The notes under the pieces are model-generated. The model made no database searches. It saw only the letters and a list, made by a program, of their open reading frames with translations, and was not told the DNA's origin. A stretch of DNA of 64,000 bases from Nigrospora sphaerica (lineage: Eukaryota; Ascomycota; Sordariomycetes; Amphisphaeriales; Apiosporaceae). The position numbers were made by a program, and so were the translations under genes. The stretch is taken from contig JAGVVL010000025.1 in the NCBI GenBank assembly GCA_018287875.1, positions 1,054,001 through 1,118,000 on the forward strand, in the 5' to 3' direction. Each line of letters starts with the position of its first letter. Position 1 is the stretch's first letter. Of the stretch, positions 24,485-34,700 are shown in pieces.

Positions 24485-25923
24485 ATGGCGGTGACAACCC
24501 ACGCAGCAGCGACAAAGACTACGCCGTCGTCGATAATGAAGCCGGAGAGACCGCCGCGAACGGGCCGCGCGCCGCGCGATTTTGTAAGCCCATTCTTCCT
24601 TTCCCACCACCCTTCTTCCGCCCGGGCGGCCCGTCGTCTCGGGCATCCGGTCGATACCCAAAAACACTCACACCCCCCCGGCGCGCCGGGACGCTTCCAG
24701 TCGCTCTTTCCGAACCTGCCGGCCGAAATCCGTCTGACCATCTGGCGCTGCACCTTCCCGGGGCCGCGGGTCGTGGCCCTCCGGACGCAGCAGCGGACGG
24801 TGCTGACGCCGGGGCGGGCGCCGCGGTACGTGGTGTGGTACACATCGCCGGCGCGGCTGCCGGCGGCGCTGCACGCGTGCCGCGAGGCCCGCGCCGAGTG
24901 CCTGGCGACGTACCCGGTGCTCTTCGGCACCACGCCGGACGATGGCGACGACGAAAAACCGGACCCCTCGGCGGCAGCGCGCCCGCCGCGGGGCGGACTC
25001 GTCTTCAGCCCCGCGCGCGACGTGCTGTACCTGGGCGGCAGCGGCGCGGCGGCACGGCTGCGCATCCAGGGGTTCCTGGGCGCCGCGGCGGCGGCGGCGG
25101 ACCTCGCGCGGGTCCGGTGCGCGGCCGTCAACGCCGCAGCGCTGTGGGACGAGGGCTCAGGGCCCGCGCTGGCGGCCGCCGGGGCGGCGGCGTGCCTCGC
25201 CGCCCTCATCGCCGCCACGCCTGCCCTCGACCACCTCGCCGTCGTCCGTTGCGATCCCAATCCTCTCTACAGCGCCGACGCAGCCCTAGTGTGAGTAGCA
25301 TCCGATGTTCCTTTCCACTGCCCCTTGCGACACGCATGTTCGTGAGGCACTCCCGTGAGTCCGTGAGCGCTGTCGTTTCGGCCTCGGGGTGCTCCGGAAT
25401 ATGCTCTACGGATTACTGCCCCGGGAGAATACTGACTCCGCATGATGGAAGGGCCCCCCGCTGCGCCGACCGCGTCCTCCTGCGCAACGTGCACAAGGCC
25501 CTCGGTCTGCTGCGGGACGATCTCGGTGACGACGCCGCCGCGCCCTTCCCCGCCTGGGAGGTCATGGACATGGCGGCCGTGCCACCGCACCACCTACCCC
25601 GCTACGACGCGCGCGTGCTGGGCTACGGGCCCGACGGTGCCGGCCGCGGCCCCGTGCGCCACCTCCGCGAGAGCATGACCCGCCGGCTGGAGGAGGAAGA
25701 GGCGCAGCAGGAGGAGGTGGAGGAAGAGGCGCCGGAGGCGGCGGGGCCGTGGTTACCGCCCCGCGCGGTCGGTACCGCCACCGAAACACCCCCGTCCCCC
25801 GCGGACGAGGCGACCGGGACTGCATCCGGACCGCCGGGTGAGGAAGACGGAGATGAGGCCCGTTTGCGGACGTTGGTGGAGTTACATGTTGGTGCTGAGC
25901 CGTGGGCGGGGCTTGTTGCGTAG
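24485..25923 (+). CDS. 2EXR-domain protein
   Basis: Exons 24485-25290 and 25452-25923 encode 425 aa. The donor is GTGAGT, the acceptor is GAAG, and a CTGAC branch site lies 16 nt before the acceptor. Residues about 72-95 hold the hallmark LFPNLPAEIRLTIW, which opens the 2EXR (F-box-like) domain common in filamentous ascomycetes. The following strand carries ACREARAECLATY, the second family hallmark. An in-frame 117-nt segment, 24584-24700, has GTAAGC and CCAG ends and may be an additional intron, which would give 386 aa. The middle and C-terminus are Ala-rich, then Glu-rich, and likely disordered. 2EXR proteins are numerous and mostly uncharacterised; an adaptor role is only suggested by the F-box-like start. 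Codon use is extremely GC-rich. Confidence 0.8.
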
Positions 25924-26028
25924 GAGCCAGGCACAGGGTGGATGCTCAAACGTTGTGGGTCCCACCAAGCGAGCTCATCCTTGAGACATTTTGGGTCAAT
26001 ATACTCAATAAGCGCATGCTTTTCCAAC

Positions 26029-26112
26029 GGTTGATTAGTGTAGTGGTGATCACATCGGATTCTGATTACACAGATCATTTCCGGGGACGAGGGTTCAATT
26101 CCCTCATCGACC
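26029..26112 (+). tRNA. tRNA-Gln(CUG) with 13-nt intron
   Basis: A full cloverleaf can be folded. The acceptor stem GGTTGAT pairs with ATCGACC, with one G-U pair. The D arm is GTGT...TCAC. The anticodon stem TCGGA pairs with TCCGG, with anticodon CTG at 26062-26064. The T arm is GAGGG-TTCAATT-CCCTC. An intron of 13 nt (26066-26078) follows the base 3' of the anticodon, the usual place. Internal A box (TAGTGTAGTGG) and B box (GGTTCAATTCC) match Pol III promoter consensus. Five T residues directly follow (26113-26117). Confidence 0.9.
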
Positions 26113-26117
26113 TTTTT
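26113..26117 (+). terminator. Pol III terminator of tRNA-Gln
   Basis: A TTTTT run begins at the base after the tRNA 3' end. Confidence 0.85.
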
Positions 26118-26845
26118 GTCCTTCAACCTACTGGCTTCCTATGTGGAGGAACCATATTATTATTTTTTTCTACCCATTTAAAATCGCTCTTCTGTAGCTG
26201 AGTGAGTCTCTCTGTATCTGGAAAACGATGTTTCGATTCTTCATGGACCTTCGTCCTCGAACCTATTATAGATTCTTCATGCTTCACTGGCCCTGCATTG
26301 TCCAGTCACACTTTTCAAACCAGGCAGTATTTCGAGCTTCCCTGGATTTCGACCACTCTTCCTTTTTTTAATAGGGCATATTGGCTTGCAGCATTGTCTT
26401 CTAAGACGAGATCGATCTCGACTATGTTTTGGGGCGTCACAGGTTACAATTAACAGCTTCAGTCTTATTCAAAGCAAGAAATTTCTGCTACGAGAGTCAG
26501 ATAGCAACTGATGACAACACTGCTTGCCACAGATCTTTAACCATTGGTGCGGCAATATCATTCCAATGTTTTGTTCATTCGTTCATTCATAGGTAAATCT
26601 TCGCGTTCCGTCCGGTTACGCCGGGACGGGCAGTCAAGTTAACTGACTAGGGGTATCTCCAAGTTCGTCTCCAACATTCTGGTGTCATAATAAGGACTAA
26701 CCAGCTCGTAACAATCGTAAAAGCCGTCGTATGTGGGCTTTTCCATCGCGTCCCGCATCACACTCCCCCTGAGGGACCATGCATCCATCCATGTATTCGA
26801 CAAGCCTGTCCATCCATCTGTCCATGGGTCCGATGTTATCATGCC

Positions 26846-27880
26846 TCACCGTCGACCGGCCGACGGCGGCGGCGTCACGGGACTGGAAGCCGGCTTGGCC
26901 GCTCTTTCGCGGATGGGCGTGAGGGGGATGGCCTTCTTGGCGTCAGGCGCTTCCAGGGCGTGCAGAGCCCCCAGCTCGGGGCCGACAACCCTCCCGTACG
27001 CCTCCAGGGTCGGGCTCGTGGGCGTCACCGGCTCGTGCTGTTGCGACCACGCGGTTGGTGCGGAAACCGTGTGGAGGGCAATCTTGGGGCGCGGAATAGG
27101 CAGCTTGGGGGCCGTGCCGTCGGGCACCAGGTTAGGCGGCGGGCTATTGCTGTCGCTGTCGCTGTTGGTGGCCAGGGCGGCGGCCAGGAGGGCGGCCAGC
27201 TCGGGCGCCGAGGGTTCGTCGTCCGGGTGGGCGGCCGTGGGCTCGTTGAAAGCCGCGAGGCGCTTCAGCGGGATGTGCTCATCCGGCCGGGCCGCGGCGT
27301 CACCTCTTGTGCGAGGCTTGCTTTCTGCGTCGGGCGGGGCCGAAGAAGCGGTCGGTCGTGACGGCGTGTAACGCAGCGGCCTCGGCTTGCGGCGGCGGGA
27401 CGGCGGCGGGGCGCTGCCCTCGCCCAGCAGCGCCGCCAGCAGGCAGGCACCCGCGAACTGCTGCGCCAGCGGGCTCTCGTTGGCCCCCCCCAGCCAGTTA
27501 CCGATGCCGGCGACGCCGGCCCCGACGGCGAAGTCGAAACCGGCGGCCGGCGCCCGGGCTTCGGCCCCTTGCCGGGGAGGGCGGGGCGTACTGCCGCAGC
27601 AGTTCACCCGGTACTCGGCTCTCCAGGTCAGGGCGACTTCGCGCGTCGGTATGGTCGTTTGCGAGTCGCGGAGCGGTCCTCGGGTCTTTGGCATCATCTT
27701 CTTGGGCCCTTGGCGACGCTCACCTCCCCGGGTCTGTTTCTGCTGCTCACGAGGCCGCGGCGGCTGCTGCATGCCCCCAAAGTGCGCCGTGCAGAGGGCT
27801 AGGAAACTCGGCTCACGCTCCTTCGTATTTCTCCTGCGCGAACGTGCTGCGCTCTGATATTGTTTCCGTGGCTGGTCCAT
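26846..27880 (-). CDS. hypothetical disordered protein
   Basis: A single continuous minus-strand frame from the ATG at 27880 encodes 344 aa. I do not recognise a family. The N-terminal third is rich in Arg, Gln and Pro. A central segment around GVAGIGNWLGGANES and an Ala/Leu stretch (FAGACLLAALLG) may form a short hydrophobic helix. The rest is Pro/Ala/Ser-rich and contains two S/T-P-rich patches, as in phosphorylated linkers. A GTGAGC site with a downstream CTGAC suggests an intron may lie inside the first 100 codons. The frame stays open for another 216 codons upstream, but that part looks like promoter/leader sequence with frequent stops in related phases. The gene shares orientation with TRP1 downstream of its stop. 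Confidence 0.42.
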   Translation of the reverse strand: MDQPRKQYQSAARSRRRNTKEREPSFLALCTAHFGGMQQPPRPREQQKQTRGGERRQGPKKMMPKTRGPLRDSQTTIPTREVALTWRAEYRVNCCGSTPRPPRQGAEARAPAAGFDFAVGAGVAGIGNWLGGANESPLAQQFAGACLLAALLGEGSAPPPSRRRKPRPLRYTPSRPTASSAPPDAESKPRTRGDAAARPDEHIPLKRLAAFNEPTAAHPDDEPSAPELAALLAAALATNSDSDSNSPPPNLVPDGTAPKLPIPRPKIALHTVSAPTAWSQQHEPVTPTSPTLEAYGRVVGPELGALHALEAPDAKKAIPLTPIRERAAKPASSPVTPPPSAGRR

Positions 27881-28798
27881 CGCCGGGCATGAGGAACTGA
27901 TGGTCGCAGGCGCAAGCCGATGCGTGTTTGGCAAACCTCTCGGTTGTTGTGGAACGACGCTTGCAGGCCCGCGGGAGGGGGTGAAGGGGCAGGCGGGAGG
28001 CAGAAATAAGGCGACGCTCACAGCTATTGATACTGCGGGTGCCCGTCTCTGGCATGAGCCACCAGGGTAACGGCTGTATGTACCTAGACAGGAGGAATAT
28101 AATGATCTCCCAGGTATCGGGTGGTGAGGGGAGAAGGTAGGTACAGATATTTCGCGTGCAACAGCAGGTGCACGCGAGGGCACGGTTCTATGTGATCCCC
28201 AAGGGTTACTAGGTGAGTGATATAGGGTAGTTACAGTCCTGCACGGCGAGGTCTTCTTGACTTTTGTCTGCCAAGTCTGTGGATGGCCCCAGATCGAGAC
28301 TGGGCAAGCGCAATGGATGCAATGACTGGATAAAGGGACCTTTCTTGTTTCGTCTGTCCCAACAGGATGTGATGGGGGTGACAAAGGGGGAAAAGGTGGC
28401 CTGGGGCGGATAGGTAGGTGACGGCGAGGCAACCAACTGTTCACAAGCAAGCCCTTTTTGGTGAGCTTCCTAGGCGGCATTCGAGGAGGCACGGCCAAGG
28501 CAAGCAAGCCTATCAGCCGAAGAAACATACACGGTCACCTACTATAGAACTTAAATGCTACATGTGGCTGCGCGAGGCGGGCGCCGGTGTAGAATGGATG
28601 ACTCAACCCCTGGTGCATAAACTAGCAATTTCCACCCCACGGTGGAATACCCGCAATGCCACGATTCCGAGGCGACCACATCAACCGGCACGGGGATGGG
28701 GCGGACAACGTTGGATTGCTGAAGATCCCCTCCCTTTTTGTCCATTTAGTCTCTTAACTGCTTAAGTGGTTGATTCGTTGGGAGGGCGGCGCCGAGAC
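27881..28798. other. intergenic region between TRP1 and hypothetical gene
   Basis: This stretch separates the TRP1 stop from the ATG of the disordered protein, both on the minus strand. It should hold the TRP1 3' end and the downstream gene's promoter. No further gene is seen. Confidence 0.5.
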
Positions 28799-31108
28799 CT
28801 ATCGGATCGCTTTGGCCGCCTTGACAAACTCCCGTATGCGATCCAGGTCCTGCTTGCCCTCCGTCTCTACGCCGCTGCTCACGTCCACTCCCACGACGCG
28901 CGCGCCGTCCGCGCCGACCGACTTCACGACGTCGGCAACGTTGGTCGGGTCCAGGCCGCCGGCAAGCAGGATGCGCAGCCCCTTGTCCTTGGCCAGCGTG
29001 GCCTTGATGCCCACGGCGTCCAGCAGTTGGCCCGACCCGGAGCCCGAGTCGAGCAGAGGAATGGCGTGGTAGCCTCGCGCTCCAATGCTCGGCGCTTCCG
29101 GGACGAACTTCTTGATGACAGGGACGGGGATCGAGTTGGCCCATTCAACAGGCTCGTTGCCGTGCAGCTGGACGATATCGAGCTTGTAACGGCTCTGCAG
29201 TTCCAGCACTTCGTCCAACGGCTGATCCATGAACACACCCACGAGAAGGGGGCGTGAACGCCCCTGGCACGTAAGCTTGGAAGCCGCAGCGGTGAAATAG
29301 TCGCTGGCAACGTTCCTCGGGATGCTGGCCCTCACAGACGACTGGGGCCTTGCGAAGTCATGGATCGCCTTGGAAATAGCCTGGGCCGCCTCGTCCGTCA
29401 CTGTCCTCTTGCGCCCCGGCACCATGATCATGCCGATCAAATCGGCACCCGCCTCCGCAGCCGCCAGGGCAGCCTCAGGCGTCCTCGTCCCACAAACCTT
29501 CACCATGAGGGCTTCCGTAGTTTCGCTCTTAGGGGTAACCTTGCCGGCGCACAGCTGCTGGATGAAGTCGGACGCATCCGGCGCACGCATTATGGCTTCG
29601 CCCACGAGGACCGCATTGACGCCGTCCTTGTGGTTGTCAAGGACGTCGTCGTGAGTGTTGATACCACTGAGGGCGCAGATGATGACTTCTTTAGGCACCA
29701 TGCTCCGTAACCGGCTGGTGGTTTTCAGGTCAACCTCGAACGACTCCAAGTTGCGGTTGTTCACCCCGACGACCTTGGAGCCGAGCTCGATGGCAACCTT
29801 CATCTCGTCGGAGTTCTGAACCTCGACGAGAGGCTCCATACCCAGAGACTGCGAGTACTTGTACAACCGCGTGAGCTCTTCGACGCTGAGCATCTTCACA
29901 ATAAGCAGGACGGTGTCGGCACCCGCCAGTCTGGCTTCAAGGATCTGGTACTCGTCAAACACAAACTCCTTGCGCAGGATTGCCGGGCGGTTGGGCATGC
30001 AGTTCAGGACCTGTCGTACGGCACGCAGGTCGTCAATGCCGCCCTTGAACTTCTCGGGCTCCGTGAGGACAGAGATGACGCTGGCGCCCGCCAGGGCATA
30101 TTTCCTGGCTTGGGAGGGGGCGTCAGTGTCCAGGGCAAAGATGCCCTTGGAGGGAGAAGCACGCTTAATCTCGGCCATCAAGGAGACGTCGAAAGGAGAC
30201 TGGCGCAGACGGTCAACGAAGGAGATTTGCGGGGGGGCGGCATTGAGGTCATAGGCGGCCTGCAGGTCGCTGAAGCGCAGCGAGGGGAGCTGCTTCTGCG
30301 CTTCCACGTCCGCCCGTCGATGCGCATAGATTGTCTGCAGGATGTTTCCCTGTTTGCTGGCCGACTTGGCCGGGGCGCTGGTGGCGGCAGCCGACACTTG
30401 GGCGGCTTTCGCTTCCCTCTGGAGACGCTCGTTCTCGGCCCACGTGCCGCCCTGCATGCGCAGGAAGTTCTTGAACATGAGGCGACCGCCCTCGGACAAG
30501 ATGCTCTCGGGGTGGAACTGGACGCCCTCCATGACGAATTCCTTGTGGCGCACACCCATGAGGACGCCCATGGAGCCGTCGTCCTTGGGAATCCACGAAG
30601 TCGCCTCGAGGCACTGGGGCAGAGTCACGTGGGTTCCGGCCAGCGAGTGGTATCTGGTCACGGCGACGCCCTGTGGCAGGCCTTCGTACATGCCCTTGCG
30701 GTCGTGTGAAAGAGGCGACGTCTTGCCGTGCAGGATCTCGCCGGCAAAACAGACGTCGCCACCATAGACGTCCAGCATGCACTGCTGGCCCATGCAGACA
30801 CCCAGGATGGGGATCTTGCCGGCGAAGTGCTTGATGGCGTCTCTACTGATGCCGGAATCCGTAGTCGGGTGGCCCGGACCGGGGCTGATGACCAGTTGCG
30901 TGGGGTTCCTCTGGATGAGTTCCTCGAGGGTGATCTCATCGTTGCGGACGACGGTGCAACTGGCACCCTCAAGACACAGGTACTGGTAGACATTCCACAC
31001 GAAAGAGTCGTAGTTGTCGATCAGAATCAAGTTGGAGGCCGACTCGAGCCGCGCCGACGGCTCGGGATGGTGGGGCGAATGGTCAATGATATCCCGGGCG
31101 GCGGCCAT
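28799..31108 (-). CDS. trp1: trifunctional tryptophan biosynthesis protein (glutamine amidotransferase, IGPS, PRAI)
   Basis: One intronless minus-strand frame encodes 769 aa, close to the length known for ascomycete TRP1/trpC proteins. Residues about 26-222 are the glutamine amidotransferase half of anthranilate synthase, with nucleophile Cys105 in GVCMGQQC and His199/Glu201 in QFHPES. Residues about 255-520 are indole-3-glycerol-phosphate synthase, with [11 protein letters not shown] (312-322) and LRKEF (Lys380). Residues about 535-768 are phosphoribosylanthranilate isomerase, with VKVCGTR (Cys539), LLDS (Asp687) and the SSGVE phosphate loop. It supplies ammonia to the large anthranilate synthase subunit and catalyses two later steps of tryptophan synthesis in the cytosol. 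The ATG at 31108 (GGCCATGGC on the complement) is preferred over one 36 nt upstream. It is divergent from NUP188. Confidence 0.97.
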   Translation of the reverse strand: MAAARDIIDHSPHHPEPSARLESASNLILIDNYDSFVWNVYQYLCLEGASCTVVRNDEITLEELIQRNPTQLVISPGPGHPTTDSGISRDAIKHFAGKIPILGVCMGQQCMLDVYGGDVCFAGEILHGKTSPLSHDRKGMYEGLPQGVAVTRYHSLAGTHVTLPQCLEATSWIPKDDGSMGVLMGVRHKEFVMEGVQFHPESILSEGGRLMFKNFLRMQGGTWAENERLQREAKAAQVSAAATSAPAKSASKQGNILQTIYAHRRADVEAQKQLPSLRFSDLQAAYDLNAAPPQISFVDRLRQSPFDVSLMAEIKRASPSKGIFALDTDAPSQARKYALAGASVISVLTEPEKFKGGIDDLRAVRQVLNCMPNRPAILRKEFVFDEYQILEARLAGADTVLLIVKMLSVEELTRLYKYSQSLGMEPLVEVQNSDEMKVAIELGSKVVGVNNRNLESFEVDLKTTSRLRSMVPKEVIICALSGINTHDDVLDNHKDGVNAVLVGEAIMRAPDASDFIQQLCAGKVTPKSETTEALMVKVCGTRTPEAALAAAEAGADLIGMIMVPGRKRTVTDEAAQAISKAIHDFARPQSSVRASIPRNVASDYFTAAASKLTCQGRSRPLLVGVFMDQPLDEVLELQSRYKLDIVQLHGNEPVEWANSIPVPVIKKFVPEAPSIGARGYHAIPLLDSGSGSGQLLDAVGIKATLAKDKGLRILLAGGLDPTNVADVVKSVGADGARVVGVDVSSGVETEGKQDLDRIREFVKAAKAIR

Positions 31109-31769
31109 GGTGGTTTGGCGCAAACAAAGAAGAGGGACGGGCAAGTTGAGGGGTACTGGCTCGTCGCGGGACGCGAGAGGTTCTACTTAAACAAGAAGCT
31201 GCGGTCGGAAACCTCGGGAATGGCCCTTAGCGAGGAGGTTTGCGATATACTCCGTACTGGTACGAACTCTCGTCAAAGGGGATGATGACTGACCAGGTTG
31301 GCCACTGCCGACAACGGGGCGGGAGGTACGGGTCCGACGAAAACGAGGACGGAAAGTCACATAAAAAAAATAAAGACCGAATACCCCACCAGAGCTCCAT
31401 GCAGGCTCAGCGGTCCCGGTTGGCATTTTGGGCTTCTGATTCGCCCGCCCGCGCAGACGCCGGCGCTCTCAGGTGCAAGGCTGACAGCGTGTCGGGGCAT
31501 TTCTGCCGTGGCAGGACGGGAAGCTTGGACCCACGCTTGTTGCGTTTCCCTGCCCAGCGCGCGCAGGCTTGAACTTTTTGGTGATCCTGTAGCAGCAGCT
31601 GCTGCATCTCCGGGTTCACACCTCCAACACGGCGCGCCCTCCCCCCGACGCGTCCATCTTGGAGTCAAGCCACTCACTCGGCCCTCGTCCCCGCCAGCGC
31701 TTCTGCCCCGAGCCCGTCGCATGCGATCGATGATCAAAGCGCCTCTGTTGCCAGCTGTTGTCTGCAGCA
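31109..31769. promoter_or_regulatory. divergent promoter region of TRP1 and NUP188
   Basis: The two start codons are 661 bp apart and point away from each other, so this space must hold both promoters and 5' leaders. I found no perfect Gcn4/Cpc1 site (TGACTCA); TGACTGA at 31286-31292 is one base off. Confidence 0.55.
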
Positions 31770-34700
31770 ATGGCCCCCCCCGTTGTCGATAAGGTCTATC
31801 TGCCGGATCTGGAGCCTTGTTTGCAAGGCCAGACGGTTGTTCTGTACGCTTTCCACGTCTACCAACGAAGCCGGTGACCCCCCTCGACTGACTGAACATG
31901 TCCGCTGCAGATCATGGCGCCTGGTGGCCACCGCGCTGGCAGACACGACCGGCCACCGACAGAACAGCCAGACCATCATCAACTTCCTCACGAACCCGCA
32001 AATCCAGAGCCTGTTCACTAAACCCAATGCCGTCTTCGAGCCGCCCATCCGGGGCGCCGGCGACAACGACCCCCACAAGCAGGCCTTCGAGACCAAAACA
32101 TCTGCCGTTAAGGTCGCGCCCACCCCCAACCCAAAATTCGATATCAAGACCATCAAGGACGATTCCATCTGGTTAAGCAACAACGCGCACATCAACCTCT
32201 TTGCCGCGCTTCGCATTGTCATCATCGAATTCCAGTCGCGCGCCCGGAGCCAGCTCACGGGCCCCATATCTAGCCAAGATGCTGTAAGCCTCCAGGAGGC
32301 GGCCGGCGCCACCAATGCGCAGACGTCCAGCATCCTGCCCGGTCTTAACCTGTCCGGTCTGCCGGACGCAGCGGATCTGGAGAAGGACTTCGACACAGCC
32401 GAGGCCCGGAGGCGGCGCGTGTTCCAGACCTACCTTGCTGAACGTCGCTACTTTGCCATGGCCACAGACTACATCTTTACTTTGATGCTGCACGAGAGGC
32501 TGCCTTCCCTGACCGTGAACACCAAGGCGACCACGACGATCCGCGACTCCTTCCTCGAAGCCTTCGGCTTGACATCGGTAACGCATAATAGCGACACTCC
32601 GGCCAAAACCTACCATGCCCTTGTATCGCGCTATTTTACCGTCGTATCGGACAGCATTGGAGTCTGTGGCGACATCACAGCCGTTGCTGAGGACCGGGAT
32701 CTGCACCGGGACGACCTACAGATCGAGTGGATGAAAACATTCGTCACCGAGGCCATCCACGCCATGACCGTGGCTTTCCAGCTGCTCGACTTGTCGAGCC
32801 ACGTACTGGTGTCGCCGGAGCTATTGCAACAATGGTTCCAATTCGTCGGCGACACGTCCTACTTGGAACTCCTCGCATCAAATCCGGCCTTGAACGATCT
32901 TATCAAGCCAGTACAATGCCTGGTGTGTCTCGTATCGCTCGCCGCCTTCAATGTGCCGAGGGTCCGACAGCACTTCAGAGGCGAGGTAGAAATCGACATG
33001 AGCACCGAATACATTGGTTCCTCGGATGCCCTCGAGTTGGTTCATCAAGTGGTTCAGGCCGGTCTTGAACGCACCAGCGCCCCAGCTATACCTGTTGTGT
33101 TTGCCTGGGTGCCCATCATCCATGACATGTGTCTTTCCTACCAGGAACGGGCCGAGAGGCGGGACGCCCTGCAGAACCAAAAGGCCATTGAGACCTATGA
33201 CTCAGGCACACAGATGATCCCGGGCGCAGGGAGACGCAACTCCGCAGGGAGCATTACCACCATCGACAGAGCTGGCTACGACGACTTCCTCGCCAACTGC
33301 CAGTTGAACCACGACCTACAGCCAGTTGAGTATCTAATGACCGCTGTGATCGGCGGCGATGGACTCGTCTATACCGTCCTTGCCAATATAGCCAGGGTGC
33401 TAGGCTCGGCGGAGGACTCAGTTTTTGCCGCCTCTGTAGGATCTCGGATGAGAAAGGTTCTTTTGGAACTTCTCGAACACACCTTTTTCTATACGGGATA
33501 CATCAATGAGTCAGTACAGACTCTACTGGCTGTACTGACCGCTGGGGATTTCAATTACTGGCATACCTGCCGGCCGTCCCAGCTACCTCCTAAGCACGAT
33601 ATCATCTTTCGTTCGCTGCATGATGATTTCATCCTGAACGACATCTTGTCCGTGGCCTCCAGGCGGTTTCCCTATGAATTCGGCGTCTTTGCAAGCATAT
33701 GCCGAGCCATGTCATGCGCGATACACAAGTCAGGAGATGGTGCCGATATCATCACCCAGCTCTTGCACAAGACGGGCACCCTTACCTTTGAGCTCCCGGG
33801 CGACTTTAGTGGGTATGAGCTTGCGCATGAAGAGGATAACACCAACACCCTTCGCCTCACCGGCGACCTTCCTCTCTTCACCATCATCTCGAGCCGCAGG
33901 ATGATCTCGTCCGAGGAAGAGAGCTTCGTCATCCCCGCCGGTACCTATGGCCGATTCATTGTGGACGAGGGTAAGATCGTGTTGATGGAGTACGAGCACT
34001 CGGCTCTGGCGTTGCTCGGCAAACGACTGGAAGCGAATCTCAACCCGACCATCTACCGCCAAGAGCTGGGCGAGCTAAGCCGCGACGACACGGCGGACGC
34101 CATCTCGCTACTTGCAACCGTGGTCCGAAGCGAGTACCTGAAGGCGATGGAGAAGTCCGATGCTGCCGAGGCCCCCGAGGCCGGGCTTGCAATCCTCGCC
34201 GAGACCAGCCGGGCGCTACCGCGGACCAAAGACATCGTTTCGGTGGTCTGCGAGACCATGGACGTGTTTCTCGAAGGCGAACCTGATAGTGCGGCTCTGG
34301 CGGTACTGACGGCATGCCTTCAGTTTCTCGCGGCTGCCCTGCCCTTGTGCCCTGGCCGAGTGTGGTCTTACATGTCGAGGTCAGCTATCCTGGCCACGGA
34401 ATCGCGCGGCGGGAGGCTTTCCCGGTTGGTGGGGACGCTGGACTTGTCAAATGAGCAGTACGAGTTCCTGGTCTCCGCGATACGTCTCTTTTCCGAGCTT
34501 GTGGAGACTGCGATGAGCAGTTCTGTGCAGAGAAAGGTCACCGTGAAACCGTCTCGACAGAGGTCAAACGAGAATCCCTGGCTGGGAATTTCCGATAAGA
34601 TAGTGACGCAGATTACTGTCGCCATTGCCCAGTCCGTCGTGGACATCCTGGAGAGCTCCTCTACCTGGCGGTTCCCCACCGAACTCAAGCGGACCGTCCT

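Larger units (their letters stand above)
25924..26845. other. AT-rich island flanking tRNA-Gln
   Basis: From about 25970 to 26800 base composition drops sharply from the GC-rich surroundings, with T runs at 26159-26167 and 26361-26367. Apart from the tRNA gene at 26029-26112 no gene is visible. The change in composition fits a decayed, RIP-mutated insertion next to a tRNA gene, but no terminal repeats or protein remnants were recognised. Confidence 0.5.

Noticed and set aside
26113..26640. Mitochondrial DNA insertion in the AT-rich island
   Set aside because: AT-richness alone; no mitochondrial gene or tRNA sequence could be recognised.
27881..28528. Upstream 216-codon extension of the minus-strand hypothetical protein
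   Set aside because: The sequence looks like leader/promoter DNA (Pro/Ser-rich, many alternative starts); the ATG at 27880 is the better start.
31286..31292. TGACTGA as a Gcn4/Cpc1 site for TRP1
   Set aside because: One mismatch to TGACTCA; a single imperfect 7-mer in 661 bp is expected by chance.
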